Positions 51,716 to 61,385 of a DNA stretch of 64,000 nt are shown here, one piece after another. The notes under the pieces were generated by a model. It was not told the origin of the DNA. It did not search any database and saw only the letters and a program-made list of their open reading frames with translations. The position numbers were made by a program, and so were the translations under genes. The stretch's first letter is position 1, and each line of letters begins with the position of its first letter. This stretch comes from DATBGO01 sp963695645 (GTDB lineage: Bacteria > Actinomycetota > Actinomycetes > Streptosporangiales > Streptosporangiaceae): contig CAVOHC010000016.1 in assembly GCA_963695645.1 (NCBI GenBank), positions 138,186-202,185 on the forward strand, written 5' to 3'.

Positions 51716-54004
51716 TCATGCACTGACTGACGCGGAGCCGCTCGTGGCAGCGGGAACTTCCGCCTCGCGGCGGGCGAGCTTGGACGGCCACCAGTTGTAG
51801 CGGCGGCACAGCACCACGATCGCCGGAACCATGAGCGTCCGCACCAGGAAGGTGTCGAGCAGCACGCCGAGGGCGATCGCGGTACCAAGCTGCTTGATCT
51901 GGCTGGTGGCGCCGGTCACGCCGGCCGCGCCGAAAGTGGCGGCGAGGATCAGGCCGGCCGACGTAACAGTGGTGCCCGTGTGGTGCGCCGCGGTCGCGAC
52001 GGCCTCGCGCAGCGGCGCTTTGTGCGCCTCCTCGCGGATCCGGGTCATGATCAGGATGTTGTAGTCCTCGCCGAGCGCCATCAGGAATATGAACAGCAGG
52101 AACGGCAGCACGAAGTTCAGGCCCGAGTCGCCCACTCCGTCCTGGAAGATGAGCACCGCGATGCCGAGCGCGGCGAAATAGCTGAGCAGGACGGTCGCGA
52201 CCAGGTACAGCGGCGCGACCAGGCTGCGCAGCAACAGTCCGAGCAGCAGCGCGAGCAGGATGATCACCACCGGCACGATCTCCTTCAGGTCGCTCTGGGA
52301 GACGGTGCTGACGTCGTAGGAGGACGGCGCGAGGCCGCTGACCCCGCTGTCGGTGGCTTTCACGGAATGCTGCACGCCGGTCACGGCGGTGCGCATGGCC
52401 GGGACCGCGTTCAGGGCCGCCGTGGTGGACGGTGAGCCCGCGGTGAGCGAGGTGTAGAACTGAACGGTTTGGCCGTTGGGGCTGACGAACTGCGAGGTGG
52501 CACGGTACGCCGCGTACTGCTGCGCGGAGACCGGCGTGCCTGCGGGCTCGGTGGCGGGGAGCTTGCCGGGCGGCCCGAGCTGCTGGTAGAGGCTGCTCAG
52601 CTGCTGCGGGGTGGTCGATGTGCCGTTGGCGTTGAACAGGCCGGTGACCGAGGCGAAGACCGATTTCTTGCCGAGGTCGTTCTCGGCGTCCTGGACAGGC
52701 GTGAGGTTATTCCACACCGACGACGAGTAGACCAGCAGCACGCTGGTCGGGTTGGCCACGGCCGGCGGGTAGTTGTCGTTGATCACGTTGGTGCCGTTGG
52801 CCGACTGGCTCCCCGGCGGGCCGGTCGTGGTTCCGCCGAAGCCGCTGGAGGTATAACCAGTCGCGCCGACCCCCAGCGCCGCGAGGAATATGACGCCGAG
52901 GACCAGGGTGGCCAGCGGATGCGCGATCACGATGTCGGCCAGCCTGGCCCAGACTCCCTCGCGCTTGGCGAGCCGGACCGGTCGCGGCCAGAAGGTGGCC
53001 CGGCCGAATACCGCGATCAGCGCAGGTACCAGCGTGAGCGCGGCGACGAGCATGATCGCGACGCCAAGGGCCAGGGCCGGACCGAGCCCTGAGTACAAGC
53101 CGAACGACGCCAGCAGGAGGCACAGCAGTGCCACGATCACCGTGCCGCCGGAAAACGTGATCGACTCCCCGACGTAGCGTCCGGCCCGCTCGATCGCTGC
53201 GTGCGGAGTGGCGCCGCGGGCCATCTCCTCCCGCACCCGCATGATGAGGAACAGGCCGTAGTCGGTTCCAGCGCCGAGCAGCAGCACGGTCAGCATGGTC
53301 TGGGTGATGGTGGACACCTGGAGCCCGGCCGTGGACATCTCGGCAATGACGCGCCCGGACATCTCCAGCACGAGAATCGCCGGGAGCAGGGTCACCAGCG
53401 GCGCGAGCAGCGCGCGGAACACGATCGCCAGCATGACCAGGATGACGAGAATCGATAGGTTCTCGGTGAGCTTCTGCGCGCTGGCCTGGGAGTTCTGGTT
53501 GTCCACCGCGCTGGGCAGCTGCCCCGTGAGGTAACCGGTGAGCCCGGCCGGCAGACCGCCGTGCGCGATCGTCGAACGGATGGCGGCGACCGTCGGTGAT
53601 GCCTTGGTGCTGGATGTCAGGACGTTGATGACCACCTGGGCCTTGTCGGCCTTGCCGTTCTTGGACAGGCCCTGATCGGACACCGATACGACGTGGTCAT
53701 CTTTGGCGATCTTGCCCTCGAGGCTGGTGATCGCGCTCTGGTCGCTGCTGGTGAGCTTGGACGTGCCGAGGACGACGAGCGTGCCGGTCGTGTCGTTGGT
53801 TGGCTGGAACGGGGCCGCCAGGGCCAGCGCATGCTCGCTCGGCGTGCTGGCAGGCAGGAACGTGCTGTTGTCGGTGTTGATCGCAGTGGACAGGGCCGGA
53901 AGCAGCGCGATGCACAGGGCGCCCGCGATCACCCAGCCAGCGATGATCGCATAGCGGAACTTGATCGCGAACCGGGCGAGCCCCGCCATGAAATTGCCCA
54001 TCAA
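51716..54004 (-). CDS. MMPL family RND transporter
   Basis: A 762-residue membrane protein with 12 predicted membrane segments and the two-fold repeat of MMPL proteins: N-terminal RFAIKFRYAIIAGWVIAGAL, external domain 1, segments with GAGTDYGLFLIMRVREEMARG, external domain 2, then LGEDYNILIMTRIREEAHKAP. The GAGTDYG/ALGEDYN motifs carry the Asp-Tyr pair for proton relay. Members export lipids, siderophores or drugs. No operon partner or TetR gene is next to it. ATG 54004 or 54001. Confidence 0.9.
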   Translation of the reverse strand: MMGNFMAGLARFAIKFRYAIIAGWVIAGALCIALLPALSTAINTDNSTFLPASTPSEHALALAAPFQPTNDTTGTLVVLGTSKLTSSDQSAITSLEGKIAKDDHVVSVSDQGLSKNGKADKAQVVINVLTSSTKASPTVAAIRSTIAHGGLPAGLTGYLTGQLPSAVDNQNSQASAQKLTENLSILVILVMLAIVFRALLAPLVTLLPAILVLEMSGRVIAEMSTAGLQVSTITQTMLTVLLLGAGTDYGLFLIMRVREEMARGATPHAAIERAGRYVGESITFSGGTVIVALLCLLLASFGLYSGLGPALALGVAIMLVAALTLVPALIAVFGRATFWPRPVRLAKREGVWARLADIVIAHPLATLVLGVIFLAALGVGATGYTSSGFGGTTTGPPGSQSANGTNVINDNYPPAVANPTSVLLVYSSSVWNNLTPVQDAENDLGKKSVFASVTGLFNANGTSTTPQQLSSLYQQLGPPGKLPATEPAGTPVSAQQYAAYRATSQFVSPNGQTVQFYTSLTAGSPSTTAALNAVPAMRTAVTGVQHSVKATDSGVSGLAPSSYDVSTVSQSDLKEIVPVVIILLALLLGLLLRSLVAPLYLVATVLLSYFAALGIAVLIFQDGVGDSGLNFVLPFLLFIFLMALGEDYNILIMTRIREEAHKAPLREAVATAAHHTGTTVTSAGLILAATFGAAGVTGATSQIKQLGTAIALGVLLDTFLVRTLMVPAIVVLCRRYNWWPSKLARREAEVPAATSGSASVSA

Positions 54005-54142
54005 CCCCCCCGTGGCGTGGCTCCGTGCAATCAGCGCGGCCCCGAGCGCCCTGTCGCGACTACATTAAGCTTCCCTTCGACTGCATTTAGTAATCACCGT
54101 CCTCCAGAGCACTATCCAGCCAGCCCGGCCCGGCCCGGCCCT

Positions 54143-54195
54143 AATGATCTTGACGAGTTCTCAGCACATATCACGGAAAGGTCGTCAAGATCATT
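54143..54195. repeat. AT-rich inverted repeat at the end of holB
   Basis: AATGATCTTGACGA (54143-54156) is exactly repeated in reverse complement at 54182-54195, with 25 nt between. The right arm contains the last codons and stop of holB. It may be a transcription terminator of the leftward tmk-holB unit, but its low GC content is unusual here; it could also be the remains of a small interspersed palindromic element. Confidence 0.8.
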
Positions 54196-55549
54196 TGGTG
54201 GGTCCCCGAGGCGGCGGGGCTGGCCGGGCAGCGGGGCTAGCGGGGGCGAGGGCGAGGGTCATCTCCTCGACGGCGAGCAGCGGCGCCACGCTCGCGGCCA
54301 GCCGCTCCCGGCACGCCATGATCGCCTCGATCCTGCGCACCGTCGCCTCCGCCGAGCCCGCGGCCGCGAGCCTGCCGAGCTCCTCGTGCTGCGCTGCGTT
54401 GGCGAGTTCCACGTCGGCGCCGAACTGGACCGCAAGCACGTCGCGGTAGAACCCGGCCAGGTCGAGCAGCGCCCGGTCAAGCGAGTCGCGCTTCAGCCGG
54501 GTGGCGCGCGATTTCTGCCGGTCCTCCAGGTCCTTCATGGCGCCGGCCGAGCCGCGGACAGCGGTGGCCACGCCCTTGCCGGTCGAGCCCTCGCCGAACG
54601 CCTGGCGCATCGCTTCCCGCTCCGGCACGTCGAGCTCCTCGGTCACCGCGGCGGCCTCCGCTTCAGCCGCCTTGACCAGCGCGGCAGCCGCCGCAAGTGC
54701 CTGGCCCAGGCCGCCTCCCGGCCGGGCCATGCCGACCTGGAGCGGGACTTGGAGCACTTCGGCCCGGCGCCTGGCTGCCTCCGGGTCGGTGGCCAGCCGT
54801 CTGGCCCGGCCGATGTGTCCCTGCGCCGCACGGGCAGCCGCGAGGGCCTGCTTCTCGCTGACACCCTCGCGGGTCAGCACCTCGGCGACAGCCGAGGTGG
54901 GCGGAGTGCGCAAGGTGATCAGGCGGCATCTCGACCTGATCGTCGTGGGCAGGTCGGCCGCCGACGGCGCGCAGAGCAGCCACACCGTCCGGGGCGACGG
55001 CTCCTCGATCGCCTTGAGCAGGGCATTCGCCGCCTGTTCCGTGGCACGGTCGGCGTCCTCGAACAAGACCACCCGCCAGCGTCCGTACACCGGCGCGGCA
55101 GCGGCGCGCAGCACCAGGTCCCTGGTCTGCCGCACGCCGTAGGACAGGCCGTCCGGGCGTACCAGCAGCAGGTCGGCGTGGGTCCCCCCGGCGACCTGAT
55201 GGCACGACGAGCACTCGCCACAGCCCTGGCGATCGCAGAGCAGCGCGGCGGCGAAGCCGCGGGCAGCGACCGAGCGGCCAGAACCGGGCGGCCCGGTGAA
55301 GAGCCACGCATGCGCCATCCCCAGCCCGGAACCTGATCCTGCGGCGCTGCCCGGGTCCCTGGCCGCAACTGCGGCGGCGGCGGCCGACGCGGCGGCGGCC
55401 AGCTGGCCGACCACCGCCTCCTGGCCAGCCAGTTCGCTGAAGACCGGGCCGCCGGTCAGGTCGGCGCCGCCGGGATGACCCTGGATCTGGTCTCCGCCGG
55501 TCAGGTCGGCGCCGCCGGGATGACCCTGGATCTGGTTCCCGCCGATCAT
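54191..55549 (-). CDS. holB: DNA polymerase III subunit delta'
   Basis: A 452-residue clamp-loader subunit: Walker A-like LFTGPPGSGRSVAARGFAAA, zinc site CDRQGCGECSSCHQV, ADRATEQAANALLKAIEEPS (Walker B and sensor regions) and IRSRCRLITLRTP. Actinobacterial delta' proteins are longer than in E. coli owing to an acidic/Ala-rich C-terminal part. The N-terminal 33 residues are a duplicated GGDQIQGHPGGADLT segment. The ATG overlaps the stop of the MFS-tmk gene (55546-55549), so the genes are coupled. Confidence 0.93.
   Translation of the reverse strand: MIGGNQIQGHPGGADLTGGDQIQGHPGGADLTGGPVFSELAGQEAVVGQLAAAASAAAAAVAARDPGSAAGSGSGLGMAHAWLFTGPPGSGRSVAARGFAAALLCDRQGCGECSSCHQVAGGTHADLLLVRPDGLSYGVRQTRDLVLRAAAAPVYGRWRVVLFEDADRATEQAANALLKAIEEPSPRTVWLLCAPSAADLPTTIRSRCRLITLRTPPTSAVAEVLTREGVSEKQALAAARAAQGHIGRARRLATDPEAARRRAEVLQVPLQVGMARPGGGLGQALAAAAALVKAAEAEAAAVTEELDVPEREAMRQAFGEGSTGKGVATAVRGSAGAMKDLEDRQKSRATRLKRDSLDRALLDLAGFYRDVLAVQFGADVELANAAQHEELGRLAAAGSAEATVRRIEAIMACRERLAASVAPLLAVEEMTLALAPASPAARPAPPPRGPTK
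55451..55540. repeat. two 45-bp tandem units in the start of holB
   Basis: The 45-bp unit at 55451-55495 is repeated at 55496-55540 with changes only in the last five bases. It lies in the first codons of holB and encodes two copies of a 15-residue Gly-rich segment before the conserved protein begins. Confidence 0.92.
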
Positions 55550-57672
55550 TCCAGCACCACCGGGATGCCGCCGGTGATCTCCTCAGCGGTCAGTGGTACC
55601 GGATCGGGCAACAGATCCCTGACCCGGCTCTGGATCTCCCGGCTGAGCTCCGCCGACGGCCTGGTCGCGTCCAGCACAAGGTAGCGGCCAGGCTCCGCCT
55701 CGGCCAGCGCGAGGAACCCGCGCCTGACCCGCTCGTGGAACGCCGTGGGCTCGGCCTCCAGCCGGTCACCCGACCGCTCCCGCCGCCGCAGCCCCACAGT
55801 GGGGGCCAGGTCGAGGAGGATGGTCAGGTCGGGCATCAGGCCGCCGGTCGCCCACTGGTTCAGCGTGGCTACTTCGCTGACCGGCAGCAGCCGCCCCGCT
55901 CCCTGATAGGCGAGCGAGGAATCCACGTACCTGTCGGTGACCACGACCGCGCCGCGTTCCAGCGCCGGCCGGATCACCGAGGTGACGTGCTCAGCCCGGT
56001 CCGCCGCGTACATCAGCGTCTCGGACCGAGCCGAGAGGCCGGTGTGCGTGGTGTCGAGCAGCAGGGCCCGCAGCCGCATCCCGATCTTGGTCGCGCCAGG
56101 CTCGTACGTGGCCACGACGTCATAGCCCTGGTCGCGCAGCCAGATGGCCAGCAGCCTGGCCTGGGTCGACTTGCCTGCCCCCTCGCCGCCCTCCAGGGCG
56201 AGCAGCAGCCCGCGGCCGACGGCGGGCCGACTGCCGTTACCGTGCGCGGGCGCCAGCGCCGGCAGGAACGGCTCGCTACGGAAGACCGAGGTCAGGTCCG
56301 CGAGCAACGGCACCCCCCGGCGGTCATCCATTTGCCGGTAGGAGACGATGCCAAGGATCAGCGCTACGGCCGCGCCGAGCAGCAGCACGATATTGATGCC
56401 CACGTCGGCATAATCGACGTTGCCGATCCGCACGGTGGCCGAGCCTGTCATCGCCCGGATCGCCGCGCTGAGCCCCGCCGCGACGACCGCCGCTATCGGA
56501 ATCACGGCAAAGAGGATCACCTTGATAGCCGACTGCAAGAACGCGAACGTCCGGCCGCGGGTGTCATCGTCCACTTCAAGGCCGACGATCGTGTAGCCGG
56601 TCACATACGCGATCCCCGCGCACGATCCGAGCGCCACAACCAGGATGGTCACCACGACAAGGTTCGGGATCAGCGCGATCAGGACCAGCATGATCGCCGC
56701 GAACACGATGGTCACCCCGAAGAGCCGGCGCCTGGAGAAGCCGCGCAGTACCCGCAGGCCGACGACCATGCCGAAGGCTATCCCGACAAAGATCGCCGAG
56801 AAAACCACGCCCCAGCCCGCATCGCCGCCGTGCAGCGTGTACGAAACGTAGGACCGGCCGAGCCCCACGATCACGCCTGCCGCGGCGAACGCGCCTGCCA
56901 GGCCGATGACGATGCCGCGCACCACCTGGTTCCGGCCGATGAACCGCCAGCCATTCAAGATCGCCTTGGCCACCGACGGCTCGGAGACCTCGGCGCTGCG
57001 CCTGCGCTGCCCGATCTCCCTGAGCGTGAAGACCGTAAGAGCAGATACAACGAAGGTCGCCGCGTTGAAGTAGAGCGCCAGATTGACCTGATTAGTCGTG
57101 AAATAATGCGATATCGAGCCGAGCGCCCTGCTGACCACCGCGAGCAGGCTGAAAACCAGCCCAGCGATCGGGGCGGTGCCGTAGGTGGTGAGCAGGCTCA
57201 GCTGATTTGCCTGCTCGAGCCGGTCCGGCGGAACCAGGTTCGGAATGACCGCGTCCTTGGCAGGCGTCCAGAACAGCGAGGCGCAGGATGCCAGGAACTG
57301 CACTACGTACATCCAGGTCAGCTTGTTGACCAAACCGAGCGACAGGTTAACCGGGATGGACAGGTACAACGCCGCGCGCAGCACGTCGCCGACGATCATG
57401 TTGAGGCGCCGGTCGAACCGATCAGCGACCGCTCCGGCCAGCGGGCCGAGCACGAGCGCCGGAAGCAGCGAGGCCAGCCAGACGCCGCTGACCGCGGTCA
57501 CCTGCGCCGTTGATCCGTGCCGTCCGGTCAGGTCGAACGCCAGCGCGGTCAGCGCCAGCAGGCTTAGCCAGTCCCCCAGACTGGACAGCGAGCCAGCGAC
57601 CCAAAGCCGCCGGAACGGCTTAATGGACAGCGCGCCGCCCCGGCCGCTGCCCAAAGGGGATCTAAAGTTCAC
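55546..57672 (-). CDS. tmk: MFS transporter-thymidylate kinase fusion
   Basis: A 708-residue fusion. The N-terminal about 430 residues are an MFS permease (TALAFDLTGRHGSTAQVTAV, motif A-like GAVADRFDRRLNMIVGDV) of 12 segments. The C-terminal part is a dTMP kinase: P-loop LALEGGEGAGKSTQARLLA, TYEPGATKIG (DRY/P-type region), YAADRAEHVTSVIRP and VVTDRYVDSSLAYQGAGR. The kinase makes dTDP for DNA synthesis; the role of the permease is unknown, although the fusion is known in many actinomycetes. It is translated with holB by ATGA overlap. Confidence 0.93.
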   Translation of the reverse strand: MNFRSPLGSGRGGALSIKPFRRLWVAGSLSSLGDWLSLLALTALAFDLTGRHGSTAQVTAVSGVWLASLLPALVLGPLAGAVADRFDRRLNMIVGDVLRAALYLSIPVNLSLGLVNKLTWMYVVQFLASCASLFWTPAKDAVIPNLVPPDRLEQANQLSLLTTYGTAPIAGLVFSLLAVVSRALGSISHYFTTNQVNLALYFNAATFVVSALTVFTLREIGQRRRSAEVSEPSVAKAILNGWRFIGRNQVVRGIVIGLAGAFAAAGVIVGLGRSYVSYTLHGGDAGWGVVFSAIFVGIAFGMVVGLRVLRGFSRRRLFGVTIVFAAIMLVLIALIPNLVVVTILVVALGSCAGIAYVTGYTIVGLEVDDDTRGRTFAFLQSAIKVILFAVIPIAAVVAAGLSAAIRAMTGSATVRIGNVDYADVGINIVLLLGAAVALILGIVSYRQMDDRRGVPLLADLTSVFRSEPFLPALAPAHGNGSRPAVGRGLLLALEGGEGAGKSTQARLLAIWLRDQGYDVVATYEPGATKIGMRLRALLLDTTHTGLSARSETLMYAADRAEHVTSVIRPALERGAVVVTDRYVDSSLAYQGAGRLLPVSEVATLNQWATGGLMPDLTILLDLAPTVGLRRRERSGDRLEAEPTAFHERVRRGFLALAEAEPGRYLVLDATRPSAELSREIQSRVRDLLPDPVPLTAEEITGGIPVVLE

Positions 57673-57778
57673 GGCGCCAGGGTATCGGCAGAACAGTCCC
57701 CTTACCCATCAGCCGACAGGAAGGCGCACGGATGTCCGGCACGCCGATGCCGCAGGGAATCGGCCCACGCCGCCGAAA

Positions 57779-60643
57779 TCAGGTCTTCTTGCCGCGCGCA
57801 CCCGCGGACGGCGCCGACGCCGGCTTGGCGGCTGCCGACTTGGCTGTGGACTTGCTGGCCGCGGACTTGCTAGCCGCGGACTTGGGGGCCGCCGATCTCG
57901 CGGTCGGCCGGGCGGTCCTAGCGGATCCGGTGGTTCTCCGGCGCGGCGCGGGCGTCGCCAGCCTGCGCTCGGCGAGCAGTTCGACAGCGCGCTGCGGGGT
58001 GATCGATTCCGGTGCGTCGCTCTTGCGCAGCGAGGCGTTGGTCTCACCGTCGGTGACATAAGGCCCCCAGCGGCCCTCCCTGAGGACGATCGGCTTGCCG
58101 CTGGCCGGATCGCTGCCCAGCTCGCGCAGCGGCGGCGCCGCCGCGGCGCGGGCCGCCCGGCCGCGCGGCTTGGGCTGGGCGAACATCTGCTTCGCCTCGT
58201 CCAGGGTGGCGGTGAACATCTCCTCCTCTGTCTCCAGCGAGCGGCTGTCCGTGCCCTTCTTCACGTACGGACCGTAACGCCCGTTCTGCACGGTCACCGG
58301 CTCGCCGTCAAGCTCGCCGAGGGTGCGCGGCAGAGTGAGCAGCCGCAGCGCGTCATCCAGTGTCACGCTGTCCAGGTCCATCGATTTCAGCAGCGATGTC
58401 GATCGCGGCTTCGCCACCGCGCCTTCGGCGAGCTGCTCGGTGACGTACGGCCCGAACCGGCCGCCCTTCGCGATGATCGTGGTACCGGTCTGCGGGTCGG
58501 TGCCGAGCACCTTGTCCCCGCTGGGCCGGTTCAGCAGCTCGGTCGCGAACTCGGGGGTCAGTTCGTCAGGCGCGGTGCCGTCCGGCACGTTGACCCGCTG
58601 ACCGTCACGCTCCAGATACGGGCCGTACCTACCGACCCTGACCACGATGTCGGTGCCCGCCAGCGGGAATGAGCTGACGTCCCTGGCGTCGATGTCACCC
58701 AGGTCGCTGACCAGTTCCTTGAGGCCTTCCTCGCTGTCCGTGCCGAAGTAGAACCTGCGCAGCCACGGCACCCGGGCCGCCTCGCCCCTGGCGATCTCGT
58801 CGAGGCCCTCCTCCATCCGGGCGGTGAAGTCGTAGTCGACCAGCTGGGTGAAATGCCGCTCCAGCAGAGTGACCACGGCAAACGCCACGAACGACGGGAC
58901 GAGCGCGGTGCCCTTCTTGAAGACATAGCCACGGTCAAGGATGGTGCCGATGATCGAGGCGTATGTGGACGGCCGACCGATCTCGCGGTCTTCAAGCTCC
59001 TTGATCAGCGACGCCTCGGTGTAGCGGGCCGGCGGCCTGGTGGCGTGCTCGGCGGCAGCGAGGCTGAGCGCGGTCAGCGGATCAGCCTCGGCGAGCGCGG
59101 GCAGCCGACGCTGGTTGTCATCAAGCTCGGCGTCCGGGTCGTCGGCCCCCTCCACGTAGGCCTTCAGGAACCCGTAGAAGCCGATCACCTTGCCGGACGC
59201 GGCGAACTCCGCCTGCTCCTGCGCAGCCGACATGCCGGTCACCCGGACTGAGACCGACTCGCCGGTAGCGTCCTTCATCTGCGATGCCACCGTGCGCTTC
59301 CAGACCAGCTCGTACAGGCGCAGCTCGTCCCCGTGCAGGCCGGTCTGGGCCGGGGTGCGGAAGGCATCGCCGGCCGGCCGGATCGCCTCGTGAGCCTCCT
59401 GGGCGCTCTTCACCTTGCTGGCGTAAACGCGCGGGGCGTCCGGCACGTACTCGGCGCCGTAAAGGTCACGGGCCTGCGTCCTGGCGGCCGTTATCGCGGT
59501 CTGGGACAGCGTGATGGAGTCGGTCCGCATGTAGGTGATGTGGCCGTTCTCGTACAGCCGCTGCGCGACCTGCATCGCGTACTTGGCTGAGAAGCCGAGC
59601 TTGCGGGATGCCTCCTGCTGCAGCGTCGTCGTCCGGAACGGGGCGTACGGCGACCTGCGGTACGGCTTGCGCTCCACCGACGAGACGGCGAAGTTCGCCT
59701 CGGAAAGCCGGTCGGCCAGCCCCGCGGCAGCCTCACCATCGAGATGCAGGATGTCGGCGCGTGATCCTCGCTCGGTCCCGCCCATGTCGGCGGACCGCAG
59801 CTCACCGGTCGGGCTGAAGTCGCGGCCCTGGGCCACCCGCCGGCCGTCGACGGCCACCAGGGCCGCGGGGAAGGACGACACGTCGTCGGCGTCCGAGGAC
59901 CTGGACTCGCCGGACGGCGCGTTACTGGCGGGAGCGAACACGGCCTCCAGATCCCAGTACCTGGCCCCGCGGAACGCGATCCGCTCCCGCTCCCTGTCCA
60001 CCACCAGCCGGATGGCCACCGACTGCACCCGTCCAGCGGACAGCTGCGGCATGACCTTCTTCCACAGCACAGGCGAGACCTCGTAGCCGTACAGCCGGTC
60101 CAGCACCCGCCGGGTCTGGTAGGCCTCGACCAGCCCGTTGTCCATGTCCCGTGGATTCGCCACGGCCTGGGCGATCGCCTCCGGAGTGATCTCGTGGAAG
60201 ACCATCCGGTGTGCCGGGACCTTGGGCTTGAGCTCTTCGAGCAGGTGCCAGGCGATGGCCTCGCCCTCGCGGTCCTCATCAGTGGCGAGCAGCAGTTCGT
60301 CGGCGTCCTTCAGCAGGTGCTTGAGCTTGGAGACCTGCTGCCGCTTGTCCGAGTTGACGACGTAGAGCGGCTCAAAGTCGGCGTCTACGTTGACCCCAAG
60401 CCGAGCCCAGGACTCTTTACGGTACTTCGTAGGTATTTCAGCTGCTTTATCTGGCATGTCACGAATGTGGCCAATACTCGATTCGACCACGTAACCGTTG
60501 CCGAGATACCCGGCGATAGTCCGCGCCTTGGCAGGCGACTCGACAATCACGAGCCGCCTGCGGCCGTTCCCGGCCGGGGCACCGTCAGCTTTCAGCTCTT
60601 TGGCGGCTGAACCTGTCCTTGCTGCCACGCTCTTCATCCTCAC
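57779..60643 (-). CDS. topA: DNA topoisomerase I
   Basis: A 954-residue type IA topoisomerase. The Toprim domain begins RRLVIVESPAKARTIAGYLG and has DEDREGEAIAWHL; the active-site Tyr is in YMRTDS (THITYMRTDSITLSQ). C-terminal zinc fingers are replaced, as in actinobacteria, by repeated GRYGPYV-type modules (VRVGRYGPYLERD, GGRFGPYVTEQL, NGRYGPYVKKG, EGRWGPYVTDG) and a Lys/Ala-rich tail of about 60 residues. The region is a core part of the chromosome with tmk and holB downstream. Confidence 0.96.
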   Translation of the reverse strand: MRMKSVAARTGSAAKELKADGAPAGNGRRRLVIVESPAKARTIAGYLGNGYVVESSIGHIRDMPDKAAEIPTKYRKESWARLGVNVDADFEPLYVVNSDKRQQVSKLKHLLKDADELLLATDEDREGEAIAWHLLEELKPKVPAHRMVFHEITPEAIAQAVANPRDMDNGLVEAYQTRRVLDRLYGYEVSPVLWKKVMPQLSAGRVQSVAIRLVVDRERERIAFRGARYWDLEAVFAPASNAPSGESRSSDADDVSSFPAALVAVDGRRVAQGRDFSPTGELRSADMGGTERGSRADILHLDGEAAAGLADRLSEANFAVSSVERKPYRRSPYAPFRTTTLQQEASRKLGFSAKYAMQVAQRLYENGHITYMRTDSITLSQTAITAARTQARDLYGAEYVPDAPRVYASKVKSAQEAHEAIRPAGDAFRTPAQTGLHGDELRLYELVWKRTVASQMKDATGESVSVRVTGMSAAQEQAEFAASGKVIGFYGFLKAYVEGADDPDAELDDNQRRLPALAEADPLTALSLAAAEHATRPPARYTEASLIKELEDREIGRPSTYASIIGTILDRGYVFKKGTALVPSFVAFAVVTLLERHFTQLVDYDFTARMEEGLDEIARGEAARVPWLRRFYFGTDSEEGLKELVSDLGDIDARDVSSFPLAGTDIVVRVGRYGPYLERDGQRVNVPDGTAPDELTPEFATELLNRPSGDKVLGTDPQTGTTIIAKGGRFGPYVTEQLAEGAVAKPRSTSLLKSMDLDSVTLDDALRLLTLPRTLGELDGEPVTVQNGRYGPYVKKGTDSRSLETEEEMFTATLDEAKQMFAQPKPRGRAARAAAAPPLRELGSDPASGKPIVLREGRWGPYVTDGETNASLRKSDAPESITPQRAVELLAERRLATPAPRRRTTGSARTARPTARSAAPKSAASKSAASKSTAKSAAAKPASAPSAGARGKKT

Positions 60644-60862
60644 ATCCGCGGTCGCCCTGGAGGCTACCGCAGGCGGCCCGCGCTAGCGCCGACACTACGG
60701 CTACTGCGCTACCGCTGCGACCAGGTCGCGGCGTCCGCCCCGGTGGCGACCGTCCGCTGCCTGGTCCTTCTCCATCAAACCCGTCGTGGCAAGGCCGGTG
60801 TTCCCGCCATCGCCCGACGCGTTTCCGCAACGCTGACTGAATCATCGCGCGAGTCGAGCACA

Positions 60863-61099
60863 ATGAAGGTGATGGCTGACTACTCCTACCTTGTGCTCTA
60901 TCTGCCGCGTGGCACGACCAGGGACGTGGCCAGGCGCATCCTGACTGACCACGCCGAGTACGGGCGCTGGGAACTTGCCCGTGTCGCGTTGAACGCCGAC
61001 GGCAGCAGGAAGGCCACGCTCCGGCGGCAGATCATCCGCCCGGCCCGGACGCCGCAGCAACGGTTCCGGACGCCGCAGACCCGGTTCTGGACGCCATAG
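60863..61099 (+). CDS. DUF5703-like small protein
   Basis: A 78-residue protein reading MADYSYLVLYLPRGTTRDVA, HAEYGRWELARVALNADGSR and KATLRRQIIRPAR, the pattern of the short DUF5703 family found in most actinomycetes (function unknown). The tail adds a short repeated RTPQxRF/RTPQTRF/WTP end. Start ATG 60863 or 60872; the first gives MKVMADY. It is divergent from topA by about 220 bp. Confidence 0.75.
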   Translation: MKVMADYSYLVLYLPRGTTRDVARRILTDHAEYGRWELARVALNADGSRKATLRRQIIRPARTPQQRFRTPQTRFWTP

Positions 61100-61150
61100 C
61101 CGCAGCTCCGCCCTGGCCGCGCCGACCCCGGCTCCGCCTGGCCGCGCCGT

Positions 61151-61202
61151 CTGGCTGGCCGCGCGCGTCTGGCTGGCCGCGCCGTCTGGCTGGCCGCGCC
61201 GC
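61151..61202. repeat. three 17-18-bp tandem units
   Basis: Units of the type CTGGCTGGCCGCGCCGT start at 61151, 61169 and 61186, and a partial unit precedes them (from about 61138). They lie about 50 bp downstream of the DUF5703-like gene. No role visible. Confidence 0.85.
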
Positions 61203-61385
61203 CCGGCGGGCCGACCGGCCGGGTATGACGTGCCCTTGCGCGCCGCCCGTGCCCCGAGCCTGCCCGGTCCCAGCTACTCATCGGGTAAGCACCGGGCAGA
61301 CCCCCCGCGCCGCGGGCGACGCGCAAGGAGTTGGTGGTCAGCAGCGTGCCGTGCGGAGCGGCACGGCTGACCGTGAACCGTCTGG

